From a virus: DNA of 44,957 nt. The stretch lies in the IMG/VR virus record IMGVR_UViG_3300036804_000351, positions 1-44,957 of that record, one strand, 5' to 3'. The notes below the pieces were generated by a model that was not told the DNA's origin, ran no database searches, and saw only the letters and a list, made by a program, of their open reading frames with translations. The position numbers were made by a program, and so were the translations under genes. Below are positions 1-6,536 of this stretch, piece by piece (positions within the stretch are counted from its first letter, which is position 1; every line of letters begins with the position of its first letter).

Positions 1-261
1 TCACGCTCTGCTTTGCATGCTTTCGAAAAGCTCCTTTCCCTTCTGCCTCTGCCTGTCCAGATGATCCGCTAAGTCCTGAATGTGGATCATCCGCGGCGAC
101 TTCTGGCTATCGCTGGCGCGGAAGGTTGGTAACGGAAATTGACCGATGGCCGCTTTGCTTTCTGCCGTTGACGGCTTCATTCCGAAATAGCGCTCTGCAA
201 CATCTGAGAGACTAATGGTGGCTGTTTCAAACTCGGCCATTAATAAAAAAGCTGTGTTCAT
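1..261 (-). CDS. PrtN-like pyocin-activator family regulator
   Basis: This 86-residue protein resembles the pyocin activator PrtN family: a small DNA-binding protein with the hallmark N-terminal stretch NTAFLLMAEF, followed by an 'ATISLSDVAERYFGM' helix-turn-helix-like segment. PrtN activates pyocin genes in Pseudomonas. Enterobacterial prophage copies usually sit beside the integrase gene and are thought to act as regulators or excisionase-like proteins. I chose the ATG at 261 because a GGAG motif lies 8 bases upstream; an upstream in-frame start at 276 lacks a good ribosome site. The stop codon is exactly at the window edge, so its downstream neighbour is not visible. It is the last visible gene of the leftward pL operon. 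Family assignment is good; function in this phage is inferred. Confidence 0.8.
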   Translation of the reverse strand: MNTAFLLMAEFETATISLSDVAERYFGMKPSTAESKAAIGQFPLPTFRASDSQKSPRMIHIQDLADHLDRQRQKGKELFESMQSRA

Positions 262-304
262 AAGTATTCTCCACACGGTTAGTTATTGTCGGCTGCACAC
301 CGGC

Positions 305-487
305 TTACTGGCTGATCCGAAATCGGCCGTAATATTTCCCAGCTCGCCACCAGAGCATTTTCTTCCCTGGTGGCATTGCTGGCGCAAACTCAACTGGAAC
401 AAACCACAAGTTGAGCATTCGTTTCACGCAAATACGCCTGACGAGATGCGAACGGGTTGCCTCTGACACTACCTGTGTCCCTCGCAT
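305..487 (-). CDS. Small uncharacterised pL-operon protein
   Basis: A 60-residue, basic open frame that starts (MRGTQ) 19 bases inside the 3' end of the preceding zinc-ribbon gene and ends 44 bases before the PrtN-like gene, so it fills the only gap in this part of the leftward operon. The C-terminus is rich in aromatic and basic residues (LWWRAGKYYGRFR). I do not recognise a family. The only support for it is position, overlap and strand; it could be a chance frame. Confidence 0.4.
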   Translation of the reverse strand: MRGTQVVSEATRSHLVRRICVKRMLNLWFVPVEFAPAMPPGKKMLWWRAGKYYGRFRISQ

Positions 488-1101
488 GACCAATCCCGGC
501 ATCCGTCAAAGTCATAAGGGTTTTCCTGCCAACTGATTTTTCCGCAGTATGGGCAGTTCCAGCGGGTCTTACCTGATGATTTTCGACGCTTCTGACGTTT
601 AAACCATTCAGGCTGGCGCAGGCCCGCACCTTGAATCATGGTCCGGCGGTCGAGCAGGTTGATGTTGAACGTCCTGCGCTTCACTGCGTCAGCATTAGTG
701 AACGGCAACCAGACCAGGTCGCTATCGGTTGTATCAGGGTGAGCAAAAACTCTGGCCTTGCTGAAATCATCAGTCGGCAGCAGATCAGAAAGCCAATACA
801 GATCATTGCCATTCCATCTGCCTTTCACGAAAGCCACATATTCTTTGCAGCCGTCTTCGATAACGGTCTCCCCCGGGATATGTTGGTGATCAACATGCCA
901 AACAGCAGCGTTGTCGATTGCATCAGCTGAAATAGGTAGGTCGATATCACGGCCACGATTCCAACTGTTTTGAGCTTCTTCCAGTGTGTAAACGTGGGCT
1001 TTGTTGATATCAGAGGCATAACCCTGCCCGTTTCGGCAGTGGAAAGACATGTTGCTGCCGACCGTGTCACGCAGGCACGCCAAATAGAAACGGTCAGCCA
1101 T
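469..1101 (-). CDS. Uncharacterised early phage protein with C-terminal zinc ribbon
   Basis: A 210-residue protein of the leftward operon. The last ~25 residues hold two Cys pairs (CPYCG, then about 15 residues later CRDWSC), which look like a zinc ribbon; the preceding basic run (KRQKRRKSSGK) would suit nucleic-acid binding. The N-terminal part has no motif I know. The ATG at 1101 is preferred over one at 1116 because GGGGAG lies 8 bases before it, and because it overlaps the upstream gene's stop codon as TAATG, which suggests coupled translation. Function unknown; DNA or RNA binding is inference from the zinc ribbon only. Confidence 0.7.
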   Translation of the reverse strand: MADRFYLACLRDTVGSNMSFHCRNGQGYASDINKAHVYTLEEAQNSWNRGRDIDLPISADAIDNAAVWHVDHQHIPGETVIEDGCKEYVAFVKGRWNGNDLYWLSDLLPTDDFSKARVFAHPDTTDSDLVWLPFTNADAVKRRTFNINLLDRRTMIQGAGLRQPEWFKRQKRRKSSGKTRWNCPYCGKISWQENPYDFDGCRDWSCEGHR

Positions 1102-1556
1102 TACCATTCTCCCCAACTAAACGACGCTGCGACCGGCCCGAGTTCTTCCGCTGCAACATAAACTCTACCTACCGGCGGCTTCACAGTTTCTGGCCGCCAC
1201 CCTTCGGTGATGTAACCACCTTCTTGCAACCCATCCAGGCACATTTTGGCGGTTTCCATCGTCAGGGCCATACGCTCGAGTTGATAGCGTTTGCGGTACA
1301 CAAATGCGCGCAGAGCCTCTTCCTTGGTTAAGTGGTAGCTTGAGCGTTCAGCTCCTTTAAGGCAGCGTTTTACTCCGCTTTTTCCGCGAGATTCCAATTT
1401 TATAATTTGCTCAGTTGTCATGCGCGGATAATCATAGCAATGCCAAAATGTTTTAGCGGTCTCGCGGATAATGACTCTCTCACGGAGCATGACAATCGGA
1501 AGTCCATCGTTGTTGTTGCCATCGACATAGCGATAGCAATATTTTTTCTCACTCAT
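1101..1556 (-). CDS. Uncharacterised early phage protein
   Basis: A 151-residue protein in the middle of the overlapping leftward gene string. Its start overlaps the previous gene's stop as ATGA, and its stop overlaps the next start as TAATG. The sequence is mixed alpha/beta with a basic central region (KSGVKRCLKGAER) and a Trp-terminated C-terminus (SFSWGEW). I recognise no domain. The tight overlaps on both sides make it a confident gene, but its role is unknown. Confidence 0.7.
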   Translation of the reverse strand: MSEKKYCYRYVDGNNNDGLPIVMLRERVIIRETAKTFWHCYDYPRMTTEQIIKLESRGKSGVKRCLKGAERSSYHLTKEEALRAFVYRKRYQLERMALTMETAKMCLDGLQEGGYITEGWRPETVKPPVGRVYVAAEELGPVAASFSWGEW

Positions 1557-1909
1557 GATGGGTCACCTGCTGGCGCTGGTTCATCCGGAATTGACGCCCA
1601 GTGAGTGATGCGGACGTCTTCGTGTTTCAGAGTTTCCAGTTGAAATGACCACTCCCATTCACCGGTTTCTTTCTGACCCATTGCCATCCACATAGAGCGC
1701 CATCCGATCACCCAGCCTTCGCCGTTGGCGTCAAATAGAAGCACCTCGTTATTTGCTGATGGCAGTTTCACTTCGACGGATACAGCCTCATCGTTAATCA
1801 GGTCACGCCACGCAAATGCAACCAGCTGGCCGCCGATGAGGGAGGTGGATGCGGTTAAAGCCGGTTCTTTTCCGTCTTCGAATTCAACAACAAAAGTTAT
1901 TTTTCCCAT
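1553..1909 (-). CDS. Uncharacterised early phage protein
   Basis: A 118-residue acidic protein, Trp-rich in its centre (WVIGWRSMWMAMGQ) and rich in Pro at its end (PDEPAPAGDP). It begins with AAGG about 9 bases upstream and shares ATGA with the downstream gene; it starts 2 bases after the stop of the Cys-rich protein gene. No recognised family. It belongs to the leftward early operon and is probably a dispensable host-takeover or replication-accessory protein, which is inference from position. Confidence 0.7.
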   Translation of the reverse strand: MGKITFVVEFEDGKEPALTASTSLIGGQLVAFAWRDLINDEAVSVEVKLPSANNEVLLFDANGEGWVIGWRSMWMAMGQKETGEWEWSFQLETLKHEDVRITHWASIPDEPAPAGDPS

Positions 1910-1911
1910 TG

Positions 1912-2241
1912 CTATCGCCTTAAATTGATTTGATAGTCAGCACAGAAGTCCAGCACATACAGGCATTCTGCAGGGCTTTCTGTTTCGTTAATAACGTCGC
2001 ATCCGTTGGCGTGGAGGCAGTTGCAGTTCTGGCAACTGATCCGGTTGTCGAAACAGTTTTTAGCCATGTGATAGCCGTTGCAGTTTCCGCCGCTAAACCG
2101 GTGGGGGAATTCGTAGGCCGGGCAGCGGCATGTAACCTGCTTTCCGTCCCAGTACACTTTCACGCCGTCCGGTTGCTCTGCGTGCAAAATAGAGTGACCG
2201 GTCATCGTATCTAGGGTGCCAAATTGCCGTGATTTCTTCAT
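1912..2241 (-). CDS. Cysteine-rich small early protein, probable zinc binder
   Basis: A 109-residue protein with ten cysteines and several histidines concentrated between residues ~40 and 100 (CRC, GNCNGYH, SCQNCNC, NGC). This pattern suggests two or more zinc sites. I do not recognise the family. Its ATG overlaps the stop of a 24-codon upstream frame as ATGA, so translation is probably coupled to it. It lies in the leftward early operon between rdgC and the other small genes. Confidence 0.65.
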   Translation of the reverse strand: MKKSRQFGTLDTMTGHSILHAEQPDGVKVYWDGKQVTCRCPAYEFPHRFSGGNCNGYHMAKNCFDNRISCQNCNCLHANGCDVINETESPAECLYVLDFCADYQINLRR

Positions 2242-2312
2242 GGCTGCATTCCTAAATAAGTGATTGCCATAACCACGCCGAGGACCAGATAGAAAGCGAT
2301 ATCAGTTTTCAT
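2238..2312 (-). CDS. 24-residue membrane peptide
   Basis: A very short frame with a strong ribosome site (GGGGGAT, 5-6 bases before the ATG at 2312). It encodes 24 residues beginning MKTDIAFYLVLG; the middle is uninterruptedly hydrophobic and would form one membrane helix. Its TGA overlaps the ATG of the Cys-rich protein gene (ATGA). The strong ribosome site, coherent membrane-helix composition and coupled overlap all argue that it is translated. It may be a small membrane effector, or only a leader that delivers ribosomes to the next gene. Confidence 0.6.
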   Translation of the reverse strand: MKTDIAFYLVLGVVMAITYLGMQP

Positions 2313-2392
2313 GAAATCCCCCTTTTGCTGATTTCGGCGTGAGCGAATCCCTTGCCAGTGATGGCAATTAATTAAAATCAGATGGTTTTAAA

Positions 2393-3313
2393 TTATCTTT
2401 GGGCTTCGCCGCCCAGAGCGGAAATAAGGTTCGATATCAGCGCTGAATATTCACTGGTGACCAGAATGAAATCAGCACCAAAGCGCGCGCCGAAATCTTC
2501 CCGGTCGATATCATCATTCTGATCGGCCAGTGTGTCGCTCGGTTTCAGCTTGTTCAGCGTGAAAGAGTCGTTGATCTGGAAGCTGACGCGTTCCTGCCAA
2601 TTCATCGACAACTGAGTAACCAGCTTGCCGTTTTCGATATGGCTGCTGATCTCGTCGCTGACCAATTCCTGTTTCTTACAACGGATAGTGCCGCCTTCCT
2701 CCAGAATAGCTTTCAGCTCGGCTTCATCCTGCAAAGCAAATCCCGCTGGCGGTTCGCCGGTACGCACCCAATCGGTCAGGCTCAATTCAATAGGCGTTTC
2801 CATCGTCAGCGGAACAACTGGCAGTGATCCGAGACTTTTACGCAGCAATGCCAGCAGGTCTTCAGCCTTTTTGGTACTCACCGCGGCGACCATGATCAGA
2901 CGGTTATCGAGGTCAATCCAAATAAAGGTCTGGCTGATGCGGCTGAACGCGCGCGGCATCAGGGTATGCAGCACTTCATCTTTCAGTGAATCCTTTTCGG
3001 TTTTCTTCAGCTTGCGATGCTGCTCGTTTTGAAGCTGATCAATCTTGTCCTGCAGCTCTTGTTTTATGACCGGAGCCGGAAGGATTTTCTCTTCACGTTT
3101 CGCGCATAGCAGCAGCTGATGGCCGGCGGTATGGATCAGGTTTTCGGTACCGAATTTACCCATCGGAGAAACCCAGCCTGTTTTCGCCATATCCTGGCTT
3201 CCACATGGGGAGAAAATGAAGGCGCTCAACTGGCGTTGCATTTCCTCGGCATCGAGCTTGATATCACGGCTCATGCGGTAAATCTGCAAACTCTTAAACC
3301 AAAGTTCTTTCAC
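2393..3313 (-). CDS. rdgC: Recombination-associated protein RdgC, phage copy
   Basis: A 306-residue homologue of RdgC, a ring-forming double-stranded DNA binding protein that modulates RecA and is associated with the nucleoid. Family blocks are present along the full length: [10 protein letters not shown] near the start, [55 protein letters not shown], and a C-terminal GGEAQR identical to E. coli. I place the start at the GTG at 3313 because AGGAG lies 9 bases upstream and this gives the family's usual length of about 303-306; a longer GTG-started frame at 3337 is less likely. The start is one base after the stop of a 44-codon frame. Several enterobacterial prophages carry rdgC in the early operon, presumably to control recombination of replicating phage DNA (inference). 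Confidence 0.93.
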   Translation of the reverse strand: MKELWFKSLQIYRMSRDIKLDAEEMQRQLSAFIFSPCGSQDMAKTGWVSPMGKFGTENLIHTAGHQLLLCAKREEKILPAPVIKQELQDKIDQLQNEQHRKLKKTEKDSLKDEVLHTLMPRAFSRISQTFIWIDLDNRLIMVAAVSTKKAEDLLALLRKSLGSLPVVPLTMETPIELSLTDWVRTGEPPAGFALQDEAELKAILEEGGTIRCKKQELVSDEISSHIENGKLVTQLSMNWQERVSFQINDSFTLNKLKPSDTLADQNDDIDREDFGARFGADFILVTSEYSALISNLISALGGEAQR

Positions 3314-3314
3314 G

Positions 3315-3449
3315 TTAATCACTCCTGTTATGCCCACTGCACTGGGGGAAACTCACACACATAGAAAAGGGCCACCGGTGACGCACTGGGTGTACTGGTG
3401 GGGCCAGCGAACCCTTGTCTATGTCTGCGAAAAAATTGGCGGTGGTCAT
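3315..3449 (-). CDS. Small frame directly ahead of rdgC
   Basis: A 44-residue frame (starts [13 protein letters not shown], ends SGHNRSD) whose TAA is one base before the rdgC GTG, with the rdgC ribosome site inside its last codons. The composition, with PP and Cys in a Phe/Trp-rich middle, is like the short host-inhibition (Icd/Ash-like) frames seen in P1- and P4-type early regions, but I cannot assign it. No good ribosome site precedes this ATG, and the frame stays open upstream to 3518, so the start is uncertain. Confidence 0.4.
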   Translation of the reverse strand: MTTANFFADIDKGSLAPPVHPVRHRWPFSMCVSFPQCSGHNRSD

Positions 3450-3544
3450 GATCAGAACACTATCTTCGCTCCCCCTGATGTTGGATGGTTGAAGAGTCAT
3501 GCCACCGCCGAAAGACAACTACACACAGCAATTATCGAGGTTCC

Positions 3545-3700
3545 ACGTCGATCTGATTGGGCGGCGGGAGTCGAACCCGCAATCGGGTAGGGAACCCGAC
3601 CATCACCTAATGCTTGCCACAACGGAGAGAGCACTATCGGGACTGTCGGACTGTGAAAGCTTCGCCAGCTTGCTCACCGTCAGTACTCTTTCCGTTGTGT
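3545..3700 (-). other. Structured non-coding module 1 in pL leader
   Basis: I find no convincing gene here. Two adjacent hairpins, each with a 5-bp stem and a 7-base loop, occupy 3564-3580 (GCGGG/CCCGC) and 3583-3599 (TCGGG/CCCGA). They are followed by a 17-bp inverted repeat with two mismatches at 3619-3635 and 3682-3698, whose arms begin ACAACGG and end CCGTTGT. The stretch lies in the leftward early transcript upstream of the 3449 frame and rdgC. It resembles the layout of phage antisense-RNA immunity or antitermination RNA regions (c4 RNA of P1, CI RNA of P4, put of HK022); that is an analogy only. The strand is inferred from pL. Confidence 0.45.
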
Positions 3701-3959
3701 GCCAGGCTCCCACTGGCTCCCATCTGTTTTTTAAGTCACTCAGATATCGTCTGGACTTGCGCGTCTTTCCCAGCTGTCACTGCAACGAGAGTGCAGGCAG
3801 GTCACTGACCAGATAACGCGCTGGATCAACTCGCGGTTGCGGTGGCCGGAGCTGATCCCGGCACGGATGGTATTTGCTGGCATACTTTCAGCCACGTCCC
3901 AAGTCTCCTATTTCCATCCATCTGGCTATTACAGGTGCGCATCAGCCTGCGCATTCACG

Positions 3960-4043
3960 ACAACGGGAAGAACACTGGGACTGTGGTCATACTGGGTTTA
4001 TGGTAAGTGAGTTCATCAACCCCCCCAGTGTTCTTCCCGTTGT
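3960..4043 (-). repeat. 20-bp perfect inverted repeat, structured module 2
   Basis: A perfect 20-bp inverted repeat: arm 3960-3979 (ACAACGGGAAGAACACTGGG) and arm 4024-4043, separated by 44 bases. Its outer bases match those of module 1 (ACAACGG ... CCGTTGTGTGCC), and GGGACTGT follows the left arm in both, so the modules look like diverged copies about 340 bases apart. It is too long and has no U-tract, so it is not a simple terminator. It could fold in RNA from either strand. The 3701-3959 stretch between the modules holds no gene I can support. Confidence 0.6.
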
Positions 4044-4117
4044 GTGCCTGGTCACTTCTCCACCTCAGGCGGCGGTGGTATCTTGGGAGTTCTCACGCAA
4101 CCAAGAAATTGAAACCT

Positions 4118-4441
4118 ATGGAAAATCCTTTATCAAAATTGGCGTTAGACGCTTGGTACAAAGTGTTAATCGTCATTGGTACTTTTGTTGTTCTTCTCAA
4201 TGGTGCTGGACTTCTTCCCAATTACCCGACTAAACAGACTTTTGTGATTGGTCTCGGGTGCATAATTTATGGTGTCGGAGAGTGGATTAACCATCCACTT
4301 AACGAAACGGTGCAGCCAAGAACTGCCACTACTCCCACACTTAAATGGACTGACCACTCCTGGAACCCGCGACCGTTCGGTTTGCTTTTTGATGGCATCG
4401 GCATATGTCTTCTTGTTTGGGGCTTCTACAAACTGATTTAA
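4118..4441 (+). CDS. Conserved small inner-membrane protein in the immunity region
   Basis: A 107-residue protein with three hydrophobic segments: ~residues 12-31 (VLIVIGTFVVLLNGAGLLP), ~41-52 (FVIGLGCIIYG) and the C-terminus (FGLLFDGIGICLLVWGFYKL). I start it at the ATG at 4118 (MENPLSKLA); the longer upstream frame reads through the inverted-repeat region. Similar proteins occur in enterobacterial genomes and prophages without a known role. It is the only rightward gene left of cI, antisense to the pL transcript and to the 4166-4534 frame, so it could be expressed in the lysogen as a conversion or exclusion protein (inference). The ribosome site is weak. Confidence 0.65.
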   Translation: MENPLSKLALDAWYKVLIVIGTFVVLLNGAGLLPNYPTKQTFVIGLGCIIYGVGEWINHPLNETVQPRTATTPTLKWTDHSWNPRPFGLLFDGIGICLLVWGFYKLI

Positions 4442-4534
4442 ATCGAACCCGCAGCAAGGACATTTGTCGTACAACGGTTTTACTGACCACCCAGCAGGGA
4501 ATACGAGAAGCTTCGGTTCATCAACTTTATCCAT
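4166..4534 (-). CDS. Possible first gene of the pL operon, zinc-knuckle N-terminus
   Basis: A 122-codon frame whose ATG follows GAGG by 7 bases, just downstream of the pL promoter. The N-terminal third (FPAGWSVKPLYDKCPCCGFDL) looks like genuine protein with a CPCC motif. The remainder runs antisense to the 4118-4441 membrane gene and is less protein-like (Ser/Lys-rich end). Either the two genes overlap tail to tail over 276 bases, or the true protein is shorter or decayed. It sits where lambda has N, but shows no arginine-rich N-like motif. Confidence 0.4.
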   Translation of the reverse strand: MDKVDEPKLLVFPAGWSVKPLYDKCPCCGFDLNQFVEAPNKKTYADAIKKQTERSRVPGVVSPFKCGSSGSSWLHRFVKWMVNPLSDTINYAPETNHKSLFSRVIGKKSSTIEKNNKSTNDD

Positions 4535-4586
4535 CCTGATACCTCATTAAGCTGCTGCGTTCTTGCCGTTGCGTGTGTTCCTTATG

Positions 4587-4619
4587 GATACATTATGTAT
4601 CTGCGGGGTACATTGTCAA
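4587..4619 (-). promoter_or_regulatory. pL promoter with operators
   Basis: Read leftward this segment has -35 TTGACA (4619-4614), a 16-base spacer, and -10 CATAAT (4597-4592). It overlaps a perfect 7-1-7 palindrome GATACATTATGTATC (4587-4601) and an operator copy GTATCTGCGGGGTAC (4597-4611) of the same type found between cI and cro. It lies just past the end of cI, exactly where lambda places pL/OL, and points into the leftward early operon. Confidence 0.8.
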
Positions 4620-4621
4620 GG

Positions 4622-4650
4622 CGAAAAAAAACCTGCCGAAGCAGGTTTCG
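4622..4650 (-). terminator. cI terminator
   Basis: Leftward intrinsic terminator: stem AACCTGC/GCAGGTT (4630-4636 and 4641-4647) with a 4-base loop, followed on the minus strand by a run of eight T. It lies 15 bases past the cI stop codon and separates cI transcription from pL. Confidence 0.85.
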
Positions 4651-4664
4651 TGAAAATAATTTAA

Positions 4665-5333
4665 TTAGGCTCTATAACGTCTTGGTTTTCCTGAGAAAAT
4701 AACAGTGCCAATTATTGAACAATTACCATCAATTTTGATGTACTGATCTGGCCAGCCCTTATTTAAGGCTTTCAGGTACTTTGTTCCCGCATCCTCAACG
4801 AGTCTTTTAAACGTTGTCTCCCCGGAATCAAGCAGCAACGCGACCACATCATCACCGTGGACAGGTGCAACCTCGGGATCAACGAAAATCATATCGCCTG
4901 GACGATACTCATCGATCATTGAATCGCCAATGACTCGAAGAATGTAGGTCATAGGCCCGCAAGGGACCGGACAGGGATATGTTTCGGATAAACTCAAATC
5001 TACCTCGGAATAACCAATTTCAGTCCAAGCTCCAGCCTGAACCCATGAAATCACCGGCACCATTTGAATGGTGAGTTCGGTGTCAGTGACATCCGGAGCT
5101 GAAGTTATATTCGTGGCCTGATGTTCCTTGTCCAACCAGCCATCTGGTAAATCAAAGCACTTTTCAATGTGACGTGCCAAATCATCCCCGATTTTTTTCG
5201 TAGGATTCTTCCCGATCACTCGGCTGACTTGGGTTGGTTCTCTTTCGATTAGGCCCGCAAAGGAAGAATTTCCCCCGGCACTATCTCTGAGCTTCCTGGC
5301 GTTATCCCGCCGGATTTCATCGTTTGTCTTCAT
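4665..5333 (-). CDS. cI: CI-type prophage repressor, S24 LexA-like
   Basis: A 222-residue lysogeny repressor. The N-terminal ~65 residues form the DNA-binding domain (GLIEREPTQVSRVIG helix-turn-helix region). The C-terminal S24 peptidase domain has the self-cleavage pair Ala100-Gly101 (VQAGAW), the catalytic Ser138 in GDSM and Lys176 in TFKRL. All three elements of the RecA-stimulated autocleavage machinery are present, so the prophage should be SOS inducible. It is divergent from cro with operators between, and ends in its own terminator before pL. The ATG at 5333 is used; the ribosome site is weak, as expected for a leader-poor repressor transcript. Confidence 0.95.
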   Translation of the reverse strand: MKTNDEIRRDNARKLRDSAGGNSSFAGLIEREPTQVSRVIGKNPTKKIGDDLARHIEKCFDLPDGWLDKEHQATNITSAPDVTDTELTIQMVPVISWVQAGAWTEIGYSEVDLSLSETYPCPVPCGPMTYILRVIGDSMIDEYRPGDMIFVDPEVAPVHGDDVVALLLDSGETTFKRLVEDAGTKYLKALNKGWPDQYIKIDGNCSIIGTVIFSGKPRRYRA

Positions 5334-5351
5334 ACACTCATTAAACTTCGT

Positions 5352-5416
5352 GTACCTATTGGGTACAAGTATCTTGCGGGTTCATTTAAATAGTGCATAA
5401 TGTATCTCGGAGGTAC
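5352..5416 (+). promoter_or_regulatory. OR operators and pR promoter
   Basis: Three 15-bp operator-like sites of the form GTAYCT-N3-RGGTAC: 5352-5366 (GTACCTATTGGGTAC), 5369-5383 (GTATCTTGCGGGTTC, one deviation) and 5402-5416 (GTATCTCGGAGGTAC). A rightward promoter fits -35 TTGCGG at 5374-5379, a 16-base spacer and -10 CATAAT at 5396-5401. The third operator contains the cro ribosome site GGAGG, so a bound repressor would block both transcription start and translation initiation. The pRM promoter for cI must overlap the left part, but I cannot place it reliably. Confidence 0.8.
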
Positions 5417-5418
5417 AT

Positions 5419-5637
5419 ATGATTAAAAACTATTGGGATGCTTTAACGAAACCAGAGCAAAACGCCCTGGCTAAAAAAGTCGGTAGCAGCAGTGGTTATC
5501 TCAGACTCGTTTTCAATGGCTACAAAAAAGCAGGTTTTTCACTTGCACAACGTCTTGAAGAAGAAACCGCTGGCGCTGTTACCAAGAGTCAATTACGGCC
5601 TGATATCTACGGGAATACTACTTCCCAAACGGCATGA
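5419..5637 (+). CDS. cro: Cro-like repressor
   Basis: A 72-residue, basic N-terminal helix-turn-helix protein (NALAKKVGSSSGYLRLVFNG is the likely HTH; 'AQRLEEETAGAVTKSQLRPDIYG' is the typical YdaS/Cro-like C-terminal motif). First gene of the rightward early operon, divergent from cI. The ribosome site GGAGG lies within an operator, 8 bases before the ATG. Expected to compete with CI at the shared operators and favour lytic growth. Confidence 0.88.
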   Translation: MIKNYWDALTKPEQNALAKKVGSSSGYLRLVFNGYKKAGFSLAQRLEEETAGAVTKSQLRPDIYGNTTSQTA

Positions 5638-5662
5638 GCATAACTACCGAAGGAAATGAGAA

Positions 5663-6169
5663 ATGGTAGACCTGAAATCAGTAGTTAAAGCGATGTGCAA
5701 AGCCTATCCCGGCGGTCGATCAGCAATGGCTGGCGCTCTGGGAATGACTGAAACGCAGTTCAACAACAACCTGTACGAAAAAAACGGCTGCCGGTTCTTC
5801 GAAATCGTTGAATTGGAGGCGATGGAAGACATCAGCGGTACCAACCATCTGGCGGATTATTTTGCTCAGCGCCGTGGGGGGTTTTTCGTTGAAATCCCCA
5901 ATCGTGACGAACTGGACCACGTTGATCTGTTTATCAAAGGGGTAAAGGTAGCTGCAAAGAGCGGGAAGGTTGATCAGCAAATCAATGCGTCAATTGCAGA
6001 TGATGGCGTTATTGACCAGGACGAAAAGGCCGAAATTATGGCTCTGCATCGTAAGCATTTAGCTGCCCGCGATGAGTATGTGAAGTCAGTGGTGGCTTTG
6101 CATGAAAAGGTTGACGCCTCAGGAGTGCAGTCCCGAGGCGTCGGTGCATTAAAAACGTGTGTGGAGTAA
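5663..6169 (+). CDS. CII/YmfL-type phage regulatory protein
   Basis: A 168-residue protein of the phage regulatory CII family (CP76/YmfL type): N-terminal HTH-like region with GGRSAMAGALGMTETQFNNN, then a helical C-terminus (DEKAEIMALHRKHLAARDEYV). It occupies the cII position after cro, 25 bases downstream, with a GGAAATGAG ribosome region. Family members are thought to steer establishment of lysogeny or early transcription. The assignment is by motif and position; regulatory targets are not visible. Confidence 0.8.
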   Translation: MVDLKSVVKAMCKAYPGGRSAMAGALGMTETQFNNNLYEKNGCRFFEIVELEAMEDISGTNHLADYFAQRRGGFFVEIPNRDELDHVDLFIKGVKVAAKSGKVDQQINASIADDGVIDQDEKAEIMALHRKHLAARDEYVKSVVALHEKVDASGVQSRGVGALKTCVE

Positions 6170-6176
6170 TTAACGC

Positions 6177-6536
6177 ATGAACAGTCTACTCATAAAAGCT
6201 GGCGTTCCGCAAATCCGCTGTGTTGCGACAGGCGGGGTCGCTGGCTCTCTTTCGTATGAAGTGATGATAGGTAACCGCTGGATCCCCTGCAACTACCAGT
6301 TCGCGGCGTGGTGGGTAGGTTATGTCTGTGAGCACAGCCGGAAGGTGAGCGCATGTCTGAAGAAATCCAGAAGCTGGACCGGAACTACAAGGATTGGCGG
6401 GGCGTTGTGGTACACGTCGTGGGCTTCGACAGAGCAGGGGATCGCGTCATCTTCATGCGCACCGGTTACCCGCATGAGTGTGCCCAGCCTACTGAACAAT
6501 TCCGGCGAAAGTTTAAGAGGGTCCTATGAGCGTTAA
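6177..6536 (+). CDS. Small conserved phage protein, C-terminus overprinted by DUF4222 gene
   Basis: A 119-codon frame. The first ~60 residues (IRCVATGGVAGSLSYEVMIG, AAWWVGYVCEHSRKV) look like a real conserved phage protein. From about residue 59 the frame runs through the DUF4222 gene in another frame and turns Ser/Thr/Trp-rich, as random translation does. A GGAG ribosome site lies 10 bases before the ATG. The functional protein probably ended near residue 60 in relatives; here no stop occurs until 6536. Function unknown. Confidence 0.6.
   Translation: MNSLLIKAGVPQIRCVATGGVAGSLSYEVMIGNRWIPCNYQFAAWWVGYVCEHSRKVSACLKKSRSWTGTTRIGGALWYTSWASTEQGIASSSCAPVTRMSVPSLLNNSGESLRGSYER
6353..6529 (+). CDS. 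DUF4222 family protein
   Basis: A 58-residue protein beginning MSEEIQKLDRNYKDWRGVVV with the internal block RVIFMRTGYPHEC. These blocks match the DUF4222 family of small proteins in the early operons of enterobacterial lambdoid phages; no function is known. It overlaps the preceding frame by 177 bases in a different frame, and its TGA overlaps the next gene's ATG (ATGA). Ribosome site GAAGGTGAG lies just upstream. Confidence 0.8.
   Translation: MSEEIQKLDRNYKDWRGVVVHVVGFDRAGDRVIFMRTGYPHECAQPTEQFRRKFKRVL

Noticed and set aside
3561-3600. tRNA-like T-arm (GCGGG-TTCGACT-CCCGC on the minus strand)
   Set aside because: No CCA end, no acceptor partner, no anticodon arm. Treated as part of the structured leader.
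3499-3816. 105-codon rightward frame
   Set aside because: Runs over the hairpins of the structured region, has no ribosome site and low-complexity Ser/Cys composition; not protein-like.
4166-4534. Lambda N-type antiterminator
   Set aside because: The frame sits in the N position, but lacks an arginine-rich N-terminal motif, and no boxA/boxB pair stood out to me downstream.
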